A DNA stretch of 64,000 nt from JABWAJ01 sp038323375 (lineage in GTDB: Bacteria > Bacteroidota > Bacteroidia > Chitinophagales > Saprospiraceae): contig JBBQGV010000023.1 of the NCBI GenBank assembly GCA_038323375.1, positions 3,534 to 67,533 of the forward strand, in the 5' to 3' direction. The notes under the pieces are model-generated. The model searched no databases. It was not told where the DNA came from and saw only the letters and a list, made by a program, of their open reading frames with translations. Positions 16,773 to 24,529 of this stretch are shown here, piece after piece. The translations under genes and the position numbers were made by a program. Numbering within the stretch: the stretch's first letter is position 1; the number at the start of each line of letters is the position of its first letter.

Positions 16773-16827
16773 GCCTGCGCTTTTGCAGGCCGGTTGAAAG
16801 TCCGTTTTTATGCGAAATTTCAACCGG
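16773..16827 (-). terminator. Paired hairpins between fusA and rpsJ
   Basis: Two adjacent stem-loops occupy the fusA-rpsJ gap. The first in transcription order has perfect 10-bp arms CCGGTTGAAA (16790-16799) and TTTCAACCGG (16818-16827). The second has 6-bp arms GCCTGC/GCAGGC at 16773-16790 and is followed, reading leftward, by ATTGTTTTTG. The second looks like a partial intrinsic terminator, and the two share one base at 16790. They may limit read-through or act as a leader control for rpsJ. Confidence 0.5.
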
Positions 16828-16849
16828 ATTATTAAATTATTCCTTTCAA

Positions 16850-18982
16850 TTAAACCTTAACGGCGCCTCTGGCTTTTTCGATGATTTCTTTTCCAATACC
16901 CGTCGGAACTTCGTGGTAGTGGGAAAATTCCATCGTCGAAGTTGCGCGACCCGACGTAATTGTACGCAGCGAAGTCACATAACCGAACATTTCGGAAAGT
17001 GGCACTTCTGCCTGCACTGCGATGGCACCTGAGCGTGCTTCCTGCCCTTTCGGCAAACCGCGACGGCGGTTCAGGTCACCGATTACGGAACCGACGTATT
17101 CATCGGGCGTAACCACTTCTAATTTCATGATTGGCTCCAGCAAAACCGGCTTAGCTTTTGGCGCTGAGGCACGGAAACCGTCCTTGGCGCACAATTCAAA
17201 CGCAACTGGTTTGGAGTCTACTGCGTGCATCGAGCCATCAAAGACCCGTACTTTCATGCTGTCTATGCCGTAGCCAGCCAGTACGCCGTTGTTCATCATC
17301 GAGTTGAACCCGTCAGTAATCGGCTTCAGGTAGTTTTTGTCAATCGCGCCGCCGACGATGCCCCAAATCATTTGGAGGCGTTTTTTGCCGCTCTTGTAGT
17401 CGTCGCTTTCTAAGAATTCAGCATCGGCAGGGCCGAGTTCGAATTCCATGTCGGCAAACATACCGGAACCACCTGTTTGCTTCTTGAGGCGCTCGCGGTG
17501 GGTTACCATTTGCGTCAATGCTTCTTTATAGTTAACCTGGGGCTGACCCTGGTTGCATTCTACTTTGAATTCGCGTCTCAGGCGATCCACGATGATTTCG
17601 AGGTGTAACTCGCCCATGCCACTGATAATGGTCTGGTTGGTGTCTTCGTCGTAACGGATGCGGAATGTCGGGTCTTCCTCCGCTAATTTAGCCAAGGCCA
17701 TGCCCAGTTTGTCGAGGTCTTTCTGAGACTTCGGCTCGATGGCGATGCCGATAACTGGATCGGGGAAAACCATGCTTTCCAGTACAATCGGGTGGTTGAG
17801 GTCGCAAAGGGTATCCCCGGTGCGGATGTCCTTGAAACCGACTGCTGCGGCGATGTCGCCTGCTTCTACGCTGTCAATAGGCCGCTGCTTGTTGGCGTGC
17901 ATCTGATAGAGGCGGGAAATGCGCTCTTTGTTGCCGTTGCGGGTGTTCAACACATAAGATCCTGCGTCGAGTTTACCCGAATAAACGCGGATGTAGCAAA
18001 GGCGGCCTACGAACGGGTCGGTCGCAATTTTGAACGCAAGGGCGGAAAAAGGATCGGTCACCGTTGGGTTGCGCGTCACTTCTTTCTCCGTATCCGGGTT
18101 GGTTCCTCTGATTGCATCCACATCAAGTGGAGAAGGCATGTAGTAGCATACTGCATCCAAACAAGCCTGAACACCTTTATTTTTGAAGGCCGAGCCGCAA
18201 AGCACCGGCGTAATTTTCATTGACATAACGGCCTGGCGAACGCCGGCGCGCAATTCTGGTATCGTGATGGAGTTCGGATCTTCAAAGAATTTCTCCATCA
18301 AAGAGTCATCGAATTCAGCCGCAGCTTCCACCAATTTTTCACGGTACTCGATCACTTGGTCAACCAAATCATCCGGAATTGGAATTTCCCGGTAGGTCAT
18401 GCCCATGTCGTCCTCATTCCAAACGATTGCCTGGTTGGTGATGAGGTCAACGACGCCGATGAATTTTTCTTCCGCACCAATCGGAATCTGAAGCGGTATT
18501 GCATTGGAGCCTAATTTTTCACGCATGTCATTCACGACCATGAAAAAGTCGGCACCGGAGCGATCCATTTTATTTACAAAACCCAAACGCGGTACCTTGT
18601 AATTGTCTGCAAGGCGCCAGTTGGTTTCCGATTGCGGTTCAACGCCGTCAACCGCACTGAAGAGGAACACCAAACCATCCAACACACGCAGCGAGCGGTT
18701 TACCTCAACAGTAAAATCCACGTGGCCAGGGGTGTCAATGATGTTGAAGTCGTATAATTTTTCTTCTACCGTCCAGGTACACTTAGTTGCAGCAGACGTA
18801 ATCGTGATGCCACGCTCCTGCTCCTGTTCCATCCAGTCCATCGTGGCAGCGCCATCGTGAACCTCACCGATTTTATAAGAAACACCGGTATAATATAGGA
18901 TACGCTCGGTTGTAGTGGTTTTACCCGCATCAATGTGCGCAGCAATGCCAATATTCCTCGTGTATTTAAGATCTTTTGCCAT
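16850..18982 (-). CDS. fusA: Translation elongation factor G
   Basis: EF-G (710 residues) drives ribosomal translocation with GTP. The G domain has the P-loop AHIDAGKTTTTERILYYTG, the DTPGHVDFTVEV G3 motif and NKMDRSGAD as G4. Domains II to V follow, with the domain IV/V region GRATSTMEFSHYHEVPTGIG near the C-terminus. It is the canonical str-operon copy between rpsG and rpsJ; tuf does not follow it, as is common in Bacteroidota. Confidence 0.98.
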   Translation of the reverse strand: MAKDLKYTRNIGIAAHIDAGKTTTTERILYYTGVSYKIGEVHDGAATMDWMEQEQERGITITSAATKCTWTVEEKLYDFNIIDTPGHVDFTVEVNRSLRVLDGLVFLFSAVDGVEPQSETNWRLADNYKVPRLGFVNKMDRSGADFFMVVNDMREKLGSNAIPLQIPIGAEEKFIGVVDLITNQAIVWNEDDMGMTYREIPIPDDLVDQVIEYREKLVEAAAEFDDSLMEKFFEDPNSITIPELRAGVRQAVMSMKITPVLCGSAFKNKGVQACLDAVCYYMPSPLDVDAIRGTNPDTEKEVTRNPTVTDPFSALAFKIATDPFVGRLCYIRVYSGKLDAGSYVLNTRNGNKERISRLYQMHANKQRPIDSVEAGDIAAAVGFKDIRTGDTLCDLNHPIVLESMVFPDPVIGIAIEPKSQKDLDKLGMALAKLAEEDPTFRIRYDEDTNQTIISGMGELHLEIIVDRLRREFKVECNQGQPQVNYKEALTQMVTHRERLKKQTGGSGMFADMEFELGPADAEFLESDDYKSGKKRLQMIWGIVGGAIDKNYLKPITDGFNSMMNNGVLAGYGIDSMKVRVFDGSMHAVDSKPVAFELCAKDGFRASAPKAKPVLLEPIMKLEVVTPDEYVGSVIGDLNRRRGLPKGQEARSGAIAVQAEVPLSEMFGYVTSLRTITSGRATSTMEFSHYHEVPTGIGKEIIEKARGAVKV

Positions 18983-19003
18983 GATTGTCCTTCGGCAGGT
19001 TTT

Positions 19004-19471
19004 TTAAACTTTGAAATGTGCAAATGCGCGGTTCGACTCTGCCATCTTGTGTGTATCTTCCCTTTTCTTCACAGCGGCACCTTCGCCTTTGCTTGCTGCA
19101 ATGATCTCGGAAGCCAATCTTTCTGCCATCCCTTTGCCGCTGCGCTGGCGGGAGAAGCGAATCAACCACTTCATACCGATAGAAACTTTGCGCTTGGCGC
19201 GGATTTCCGTCGGAATCTGGAACGTAGCGCCCCCAATACGACGGCTTCTAACTTCCACAGCGGGCATTACGTTATTCAGCGCTTTCTTCCAAAGTCCATG
19301 CTCATCCTGCTTGGTTCTGTCTTTCACGATGTCCATCGCCTGATAGAACACGCGGAAAGATGCACCTTTGCTACCTTCGTACATCATGTTATTGATGAAC
19401 TGCGTGACCATCGGGTCAAGGTATCTCGGGTCTGGAGCAATGATTCGAAGCTTCGGTTTCCTCTTTCTCAT
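19004..19471 (-). CDS. rpsG: 30S ribosomal protein S7
   Basis: S7 (155 residues) nucleates the 30S head and contacts E-site tRNA. MRKRKPKLRIIAPDPRYLDP, the VEVRSRRIGGATFQIPTEIR hairpin and the C-terminal AESNRAFAHFKV are family hallmarks. It lies 21 bp upstream of fusA. Confidence 0.98.
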   Translation of the reverse strand: MRKRKPKLRIIAPDPRYLDPMVTQFINNMMYEGSKGASFRVFYQAMDIVKDRTKQDEHGLWKKALNNVMPAVEVRSRRIGGATFQIPTEIRAKRKVSIGMKWLIRFSRQRSGKGMAERLASEIIAASKGEGAAVKKREDTHKMAESNRAFAHFKV

Positions 19472-19508
19472 TATTTCGGAAGTTTTTCCGTATTAAAAAG
19501 ATGTTGAA

Positions 19509-19883
19509 TTATTTTTTAGGACGTTTGGTGCCATAGTGCGAGCGGCTCTTCTTGCGGTCGTTAACGCCTGCGGTGTCCAATGCGCCGCGAACGATGGTGT
19601 AACGAACACCCGGAAGGTCTTTCACACGACCGCCAGCAATCAACACGATAGAGTGTTCCTGGAGGTTGTGGCCCTCGCCTGGAATGTAGGCAATGACTTC
19701 AATCTGGTTTGTCAAACGTACTTTTGCAACTTTGCGCAACGCAGAGTTCGGTTTTTTAGGTGTTGTGGTATAAACACGGGTGCAAACACCCCGCTTTTGC
19801 GGACATGAATCCAATGCGCGGGACTTGCTCTTCGTTTCTACTTGTACCCTGCCTTTTCGTACCAACTGATTAATAGTAGGCAT
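19509..19883 (-). CDS. rpsL: 30S ribosomal protein S12
   Basis: S12 (124 residues) controls decoding accuracy. The decoding-site loop TTTPKKPNSALRKVAKVRL retains the Lys residues associated with streptomycin sensitivity, and the second loop reads GGRVKDLPGVRYTIVRG. It is the first gene of the leftward block and starts about 75 nt downstream of the predicted transcription start. Confidence 0.98.
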   Translation of the reverse strand: MPTINQLVRKGRVQVETKSKSRALDSCPQKRGVCTRVYTTTPKKPNSALRKVAKVRLTNQIEVIAYIPGEGHNLQEHSIVLIAGGRVKDLPGVRYTIVRGALDTAGVNDRKKSRSHYGTKRPKK

Positions 19884-19963
19884 AGTGTGCTTTGCTTGAT
19901 TAAAACATTATGAATCTGCGTAAAAATTACCCTTGTGTGGGTATGCCTTTTCAAAAGCGAATG

Positions 19964-19994
19964 CAAAGGTATCACTTTCGGATAAACGACCAAA
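19964..19994 (-). promoter_or_regulatory. Promoter of the str/S10/spc block
   Basis: Read leftward, TTTG (19991-19994) is followed after exactly 19 bp by TACCTTTG (19964-19971). This matches the Bacteroidota consensus TTTG-N17-19-TAnnTTTG at every defined position. It predicts a start of transcription near 19957 and a leader of about 75 nt before rpsL. No other match of this quality was seen between here and infA. Confidence 0.85.
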
Positions 19995-20279
19995 AGATTT
20001 TTTAAAATTTATTGTGGAAACTTGCATGTTGAGGGAAGGTATTCCGAATTAAAATCGGAGGAGGTTGGTAATTAACTGGTTGTCAATCCTATAAAGGGGA
20101 GGATTTGAAGATTTTAGGATTTGAAGATTTGAAAATAAGGGGTACGAACGGTATCCGAAGTAAAAAACGAAGTGCCGTTGCTAAAGCTCCGAAAGCTTGG
20201 GTAAACGTGATGACCCTGTTTTGACACCTTTAATAATAATAGTGTGCTCCCGGGTTTTAACAACCTCCATCAAAAATTC
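19995..20279. other. Intergenic region between rpsL promoter and MDR gene
   Basis: No gene is visible. At about 20101-20140 a 15-bp unit (AGGATTTGAAGATTT) occurs twice in tandem, a typical low-complexity Bacteroidota spacer. The rightmost part leads into the -7 box at 20280. Confidence 0.5.
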
Positions 20280-20287
20280 TATATTTG
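20280..20287 (+). promoter_or_regulatory. -7 promoter box upstream of MDR oxidoreductase
   Basis: TATATTTG matches TAnnTTTG perfectly. The upstream element is only TTTT at a spacing of about 21. The predicted transcript start near 20294 rules out open-frame starts further upstream and leaves Met codons at 20314 and 20329. Confidence 0.55.
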
Positions 20288-20328
20288 ACGCGCTGACTTT
20301 TGAATCCAACAACATGCTTAGGCAAAAC

Positions 20329-21297
20329 ATGAAAGCGCTCCTTCTTAATCAAAAAGACGCGCCGCTCCACTACGGCGAGGCGCCCATGCCTGAAGCCGCC
20401 GGGGGTGAAGTGCTGGTGCAACTCCACGCCGCCGCGCTCAACCGCCGCGACTGGTGGATTACGCAGGGACAATATCCCGGCATTGTATATCCCATCATCC
20501 TTGGCTCGGACGGGGCTGGCGTGGCTGAAGGCCGCGAAGTGATCCTCAACCCGGCGTTTGACTGGGGCGAAAACCCGGCCTATCCTTCCAAAAGTTTCCA
20601 GATTCTGGGTTTGCCCAAAAACGGAACCTTTGCGGAATGGGTCGCCGTGCCGCATCGGCAAGTATACGATAAACCGGCGCACCTGAATATGGAACAAGCC
20701 GCTGCACTGCCTTTGGGGGGCCTGACGGCATTTCGGGCGGTGTTCACCAAAGGCCAGCTTCGCGCGGGCGAAAAGGTGCTCGTGACCGGTGCTGGTGGGG
20801 GTGTCGCCCTGCTGGCGATCCAGTTGGCGCTGGCAGTCGGCGCGCAGGTGTGGGTGACTTCCGGTCACGATGAAAAAATTGAACGCACCCGCAACATGGG
20901 CAGCCAGGGTGGCGCCAATTACCGCGACCCCGACTGGTCGAAACAACTCCAGCAACAAGCAGGCGGCTTCGACCTGATTGTGGACAGCGCAGGCGGCGAC
21001 GGTTTCGGGCTGTTTCCCAAAATCTGCAACCCCGGGGCGCGCATCGTCACCTACGGCGGCACGCTGGGACCGATTTCCGGTTTGAGTCCGCAGCCCGTTT
21101 TCTGGAAACAGTTGTCCATCCTCGGCACTTCGATGGGAACCGACCAGGAGTTTGCCGATCTGATGCAGTTTGTCCATCAACACCGCATTGTTCCCGTCGT
21201 TGACCGCGTCTACGCACTCGAAGACGGGCAATCTGCTTTCAATCAAATCGGAAGAGGCGGGCAGTTTGGGAAGGTGGTTTTATCAGTTGGCAGGTAG
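20329..21297 (+). CDS. Zinc-independent MDR-family oxidoreductase (quinone oxidoreductase-like)
   Basis: A medium-chain dehydrogenase/reductase of 322 residues that should reduce a small carbonyl or quinone with NAD(P)H. The GroES-like domain starts MKALLLNQKDAPLHYGEAP and contains LNRRDWWITQGQYPG where zinc enzymes have Cys, so catalytic zinc is absent. The Rossmann domain carries VLVTGAGGGVALLAIQLALA around residues 145-165. The start at 20329 is chosen because MDR proteins typically begin MKA; an ATG 15 bp upstream is possible. The gene ends inside the bidirectional hairpin shared with the amidase gene. The substrate cannot be told. Confidence 0.85.
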   Translation: MKALLLNQKDAPLHYGEAPMPEAAGGEVLVQLHAAALNRRDWWITQGQYPGIVYPIILGSDGAGVAEGREVILNPAFDWGENPAYPSKSFQILGLPKNGTFAEWVAVPHRQVYDKPAHLNMEQAAALPLGGLTAFRAVFTKGQLRAGEKVLVTGAGGGVALLAIQLALAVGAQVWVTSGHDEKIERTRNMGSQGGANYRDPDWSKQLQQQAGGFDLIVDSAGGDGFGLFPKICNPGARIVTYGGTLGPISGLSPQPVFWKQLSILGTSMGTDQEFADLMQFVHQHRIVPVVDRVYALEDGQSAFNQIGRGGQFGKVVLSVGR

Positions 21298-21328
21298 ATC
21301 GTTGGCAGTTGACAGACTGCCAACGATC
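21297..21328. terminator. Bidirectional hairpin overlapping two stop codons
   Basis: Perfect 13-bp arms GATCGTTGGCAGT (21297-21309) and ACTGCCAACGATC (21316-21328) enclose a 6-nt loop. The left arm begins at the last base of the oxidoreductase stop codon (21295-21297). The right arm runs into the stop codon of the convergent amidase (21327-21329). No long T-run follows, so termination strength is uncertain. Confidence 0.6.
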
Positions 21329-22523
21329 ACTTCGTGATTCCTTCAAACAACCAATTGGCCAGCAGTTGCCGGTTGCTTTCCAGCACGATCCGCTGTTGAT
21401 CGGAGTAGTTTCGGATGTTGGCGAGTTCCACGTACACGGAATTGGGTTTGGATTCGCGCAACATGTGCAGATCACGTGAAGTGACGGTGCCGTGGTAGTA
21501 CCCGCCGGCGCGGTATTGTTTGTACTTTGTTTTCAGGGTTTGATGCATTTGTTCTGCCAGTTCTTTACCCTCGTCGCTGCTGGAGTGGTGGTAAAAATAG
21601 ACGTCGGTGCGTTCGCTTTGGCTGCGCGAGTCCACATGGATTTCGACAAGCAATTGGTCTTTAACTCCTTGCAGCCGGTGCTTTTCGTAGAGTTCGTTGA
21701 TGATGTTGGATCGCTGAAAAAGCCGTGGTTTTTGCTGCAAAACCATTCGGACACCGCCCCAAAGTTTTTCATCTTTATCGCATTCCAAGTATTCTCCTGA
21801 CCGGATTCCGTCATCTTCGTCGCGAACTACCATATAGGTTGTGGCGCCATGCGCAATGAGTTGGCGGCACAGACGCAGGGAAACATCGTAAGCGTATTCG
21901 TCTTCGCAAATGGTGTGGCCGCCACGGGTAGCCATGGCTCCGGGATCAACGCCCCCGTGGCCGCTGGAGATGTAGAACACTTTGCCTTTCAGGCGACTGC
22001 TTTTCAAGGGGGTATAAGCATAAGGAGCGCCAAAAATCGGAAAAATGCGGTCGCCAGCCTTTGCCTCTTCCGGATTGGTAATGATCGGCGGGAGGATATC
22101 CAGATCCGGTTCAGGGCAATTGAGTTGGTGAAAAGGCACCCAGAGGATTTTATCTGTTTTGAAAGATTCCTTGCGCAGGCGCTCATCCAGCATCGCTTCG
22201 TTGTACTTCTGGATGCTCAAAGCCCGATCCCAATCATCAATGCCAACGCTGGAACGAATGGTTTTGCCGTCAAACGTGTAGAGTAAAATGGGCAGGTTAT
22301 AAGTTTTTCCGACAGTTAAAGATGCGTTTTTGCGCATTTTATTCACCTTGTAAAACTCATCGAAATTGCAGGAATATTGGTCGAGCGCAAAGCGGCGCAG
22401 CAGGGAATAAACGCCGTCACCCCGCTGGGCTTCCGACCGGTGGTATTTCGAGGAGTTTCCCTGGCCGTAAAGCGCGCTGGCTCCCCCTAATAACAGCAAC
22501 AAAATGATTAAACAACGGAACAT
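21327..22523 (-). CDS. Secreted N-acetylmuramoyl-L-alanine amidase (amidase_3) with LysM-like segment
   Basis: A periplasmic or surface peptidoglycan amidase of 398 residues from ATG at 22523. A signal peptide (MFRCLIILLLLLGGASALYG) is followed by a LysM-like stretch around residues 30-80 (GDGVYSLLRRFALDQYS, then LTVGKTYNLPI). The amidase_3 domain begins near residue 175 with the zinc-ligand motif ISSGHGGVDPGAM. It continues with CEDEYAYDVSLRLCRQL (Glu), LLVEIHVDSRS (His) and ends with NSVYVELANIRNYSD (catalytic Glu). Such enzymes cut between muramic acid and the stem peptide. It converges on the oxidoreductase gene. Confidence 0.85.
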   Translation of the reverse strand: MFRCLIILLLLLGGASALYGQGNSSKYHRSEAQRGDGVYSLLRRFALDQYSCNFDEFYKVNKMRKNASLTVGKTYNLPILLYTFDGKTIRSSVGIDDWDRALSIQKYNEAMLDERLRKESFKTDKILWVPFHQLNCPEPDLDILPPIITNPEEAKAGDRIFPIFGAPYAYTPLKSSRLKGKVFYISSGHGGVDPGAMATRGGHTICEDEYAYDVSLRLCRQLIAHGATTYMVVRDEDDGIRSGEYLECDKDEKLWGGVRMVLQQKPRLFQRSNIINELYEKHRLQGVKDQLLVEIHVDSRSQSERTDVYFYHHSSSDEGKELAEQMHQTLKTKYKQYRAGGYYHGTVTSRDLHMLRESKPNSVYVELANIRNYSDQQRIVLESNRQLLANWLFEGITK

Positions 22524-22573
22524 GTATACGTATCGCTTTTTTGGAGGCTGCAAATTAGCAAAGTTTAGGCAAA

Positions 22574-23479
22574 TTAGCGGGGAATGCGATCCGGGTAATC
22601 CGTGATGATGCCATCTACCCCCAATGCCATCAGGCTTTTCATAGTCTCCGTTTCGTTGACCGTCCAGGGAATGACGCGCATGCCTGCACCATGCGCAGCC
22701 TGCACCAAGTGGGCGGTTACCAATTGATAATAAGGGCTGTACACGTTTGGCGTGAAGCCCAATTCCTTAAGTTGTGCTTCCACCCCGGCTGCGTCTTCAA
22801 CCAGCAGAGCCATGGTGATTTTGGGGGCTAATCGCTGTACCGCCTGTAGGGCACGTTTGTCGAAAGACTGGACGCAGGTGCGTGTCCGGATACCGGCGGC
22901 GTCTATTTCAGCCAATACTAAGCGGGCGAATTCGTCGGGCGCAGGGGTGTAGATGCCGTCCCATTCCGGCTTGCTTTTGATTTCGATGTTGAACCTGGGT
23001 AAATGACGCCGGTGTTGTTTGCAATACGCGTCAACTGCGGAGATGACTTCGCTTAACAAAGGTTTTTGCGTTGCAATTTTTTGTTGTTCCGGAAAGCGCT
23101 CGTGCCCGCGTTGCCCGCAATCAAAACCCTGAATTTCCCGGTAGCGCATGCGGTGCAGGTTGAGCGATTGCGCTTCAGTTGCCACAACGGCATGCCCGTC
23201 GGGGTGGCTACAGATGGTTTCCGACATCCAGGGTTCGTGCGAAACCACCACCTGACTGTCGGCCGTGACCGCTACATCGAGTTCCAGCGTGGTAACTTCC
23301 GGGTATTCCAGCGCCTTCAAAAACGAGGCAACCGTGTTTTCAGGTGCCAGCCCGCGCGCGCCACGGTGTCCCTGCCAGTCGAACTTTTTTGTCATACCGG
23401 TATGTTGCATGTTTGATGAGGATGAATTACAGGAAGCGCCGATAAGTAGGGTTAAAAAAATAATAAAAAAGCGGTGCAT
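22574..23479 (-). CDS. Glycerophosphodiester phosphodiesterase lipoprotein
   Basis: A GDPD-family enzyme of 301 residues that hydrolyses glycerophosphodiesters to glycerol-3-phosphate and an alcohol. The start at 23479 gives a lipoprotein signal MHRFFIIFLTLLIGASC with lipobox Cys17. The TIM barrel holds the metal and catalytic motifs QGHRGARGLAPENTVASF (His-Arg, Glu-Asn), LELDVAVTADSQVVVSHEP (Glu/Asp, His) and FNIEIKSK, ending VDGIITDYPDRI. Membrane attachment through Cys suggests a periplasmic or outer-membrane location. It is probably transcribed separately from the amidase gene, about 50 bp away. Confidence 0.92.
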   Translation of the reverse strand: MHRFFIIFLTLLIGASCNSSSSNMQHTGMTKKFDWQGHRGARGLAPENTVASFLKALEYPEVTTLELDVAVTADSQVVVSHEPWMSETICSHPDGHAVVATEAQSLNLHRMRYREIQGFDCGQRGHERFPEQQKIATQKPLLSEVISAVDAYCKQHRRHLPRFNIEIKSKPEWDGIYTPAPDEFARLVLAEIDAAGIRTRTCVQSFDKRALQAVQRLAPKITMALLVEDAAGVEAQLKELGFTPNVYSPYYQLVTAHLVQAAHGAGMRVIPWTVNETETMKSLMALGVDGIITDYPDRIPR

Positions 23480-23578
23480 GGATGTTGCGTTTTTAGTGAA
23501 TAAGCTGTGAGGGGCAAGGGGCAAGAACACGTTTGCAAAGTTTGCGAGTTTGTGCATTTGCCTATTTGCAAATTTGCA

Positions 23579-24388
23579 TCAATCCCCGGCCAAAAACGAG
23601 GTCATCCGCCATTTGCTGCCCAACGGTTCAAACACTGCGTGGTAGCCGGCGAGCCGGCCGATGAAACGCCCATAGACCCAGCCTTCCTTTCCGCTGCGGG
23701 TTTTGATTTTAAACCAGGGGTAAGTCCGGCCTTCAATGGTTTCTTCCTCTACTGATCTATCCATGATGGTCACAATTTCAAAGGAAATGTTTTGGATAAC
23801 TTTGCCGGTAAGGCTCGGTCCTTCGCGCATGCGCACTTCGCGGGCATTGATCACGGCGCTTTCCAGCGCGTCTTCTGTTTCCGGGAACGTAGCGGCGTAA
23901 TAGGGTGCCTGGAAATTCTGGCGACCCGGCCCAAATACCCCCCCGCGTTGCAGCACGTCTTCCAATTGCTGCCAGAGCGGCGACCCGGCTACTTTTTCCG
24001 GGGCATCAAGGTTCCACTGGCGCACAAAATCCGGCAGGCCGTTTTCTGAGTCGAACCCGCATTTGATGTGCGGATCCACATAGGCTAACAGTCGGTGGGC
24101 GTCTTTTTTGGCGACAATGTCCAGCAGGTCTTCGCGAAAAACAAAAAAAGCAGTATCTAATGGCGCTTCATCCACGGGCAGCAGCCGACCGGCTGATTTT
24201 TCCTGTTTCAACGGCAACGGCGTTTTCCGAAGAGCCATGCGTTGGGTATACGTTTGGCGCAAAGCCGCCGGCGACCGTTCGATAACTTGTGCAAGAGCAA
24301 CGGTTTGCGCGCTTTCCGACGACTCGGAACCGCGCTTGCAATTCAGCAACAGTAGTGCGCAGCAAGCAAGGAGAATTGTTTTGTACAT
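23579..24388 (-). CDS. SH3-domain lipoprotein
   Basis: A lipoprotein of 269 residues: MYKTILLACCALLLLNCKRG with the lipid-modified Cys probably at 17. The middle part is not recognised. Residues of about 180-250 form a bacterial SH3-type domain (VINAREVRMREGPSLTGKVI, then EGRTYPWFKIKTRSGKEGWV), a fold often used to bind cell-wall peptides. The function beyond envelope binding is unknown. It is close to the GDPD gene and in the same direction. Confidence 0.75.
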   Translation of the reverse strand: MYKTILLACCALLLLNCKRGSESSESAQTVALAQVIERSPAALRQTYTQRMALRKTPLPLKQEKSAGRLLPVDEAPLDTAFFVFREDLLDIVAKKDAHRLLAYVDPHIKCGFDSENGLPDFVRQWNLDAPEKVAGSPLWQQLEDVLQRGGVFGPGRQNFQAPYYAATFPETEDALESAVINAREVRMREGPSLTGKVIQNISFEIVTIMDRSVEEETIEGRTYPWFKIKTRSGKEGWVYGRFIGRLAGYHAVFEPLGSKWRMTSFLAGD

Positions 24389-24395
24389 AGTCCTT

Positions 24396-24437
24396 TTAGA
24401 TGTTAGACGTTAGATGTTAGACGTTAGACTTTAGAGT
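24396..24437. repeat. Heptamer tandem repeat (TTAGAYG)
   Basis: Six consecutive 7-bp units read TTAGATG, TTAGACG, TTAGATG, TTAGACG, TTAGACT, TTAGAGT. They lie directly upstream of the SH3 lipoprotein start, and similar AT-rich TCTAAAAT-type repeats continue to 24530. Slippage there could alter promoter spacing; no function is shown. Confidence 0.8.
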
Positions 24438-24529
24438 TCGGGGTAATGACAAGGAATATCTTTATTGAAGACCAAGACTTTAGATTTTCCCTATCGCAAA
24501 TCTAAAATCTAATATCTAAAATCTTTTAT

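Noticed and set aside
20257..21246. 329-codon open frame antisense to the MDR oxidoreductase
   Set aside because: It is a shadow of a GC-rich coding strand. The plus-strand frame has clear Rossmann and GroES-like motifs, while the antisense peptide has none.
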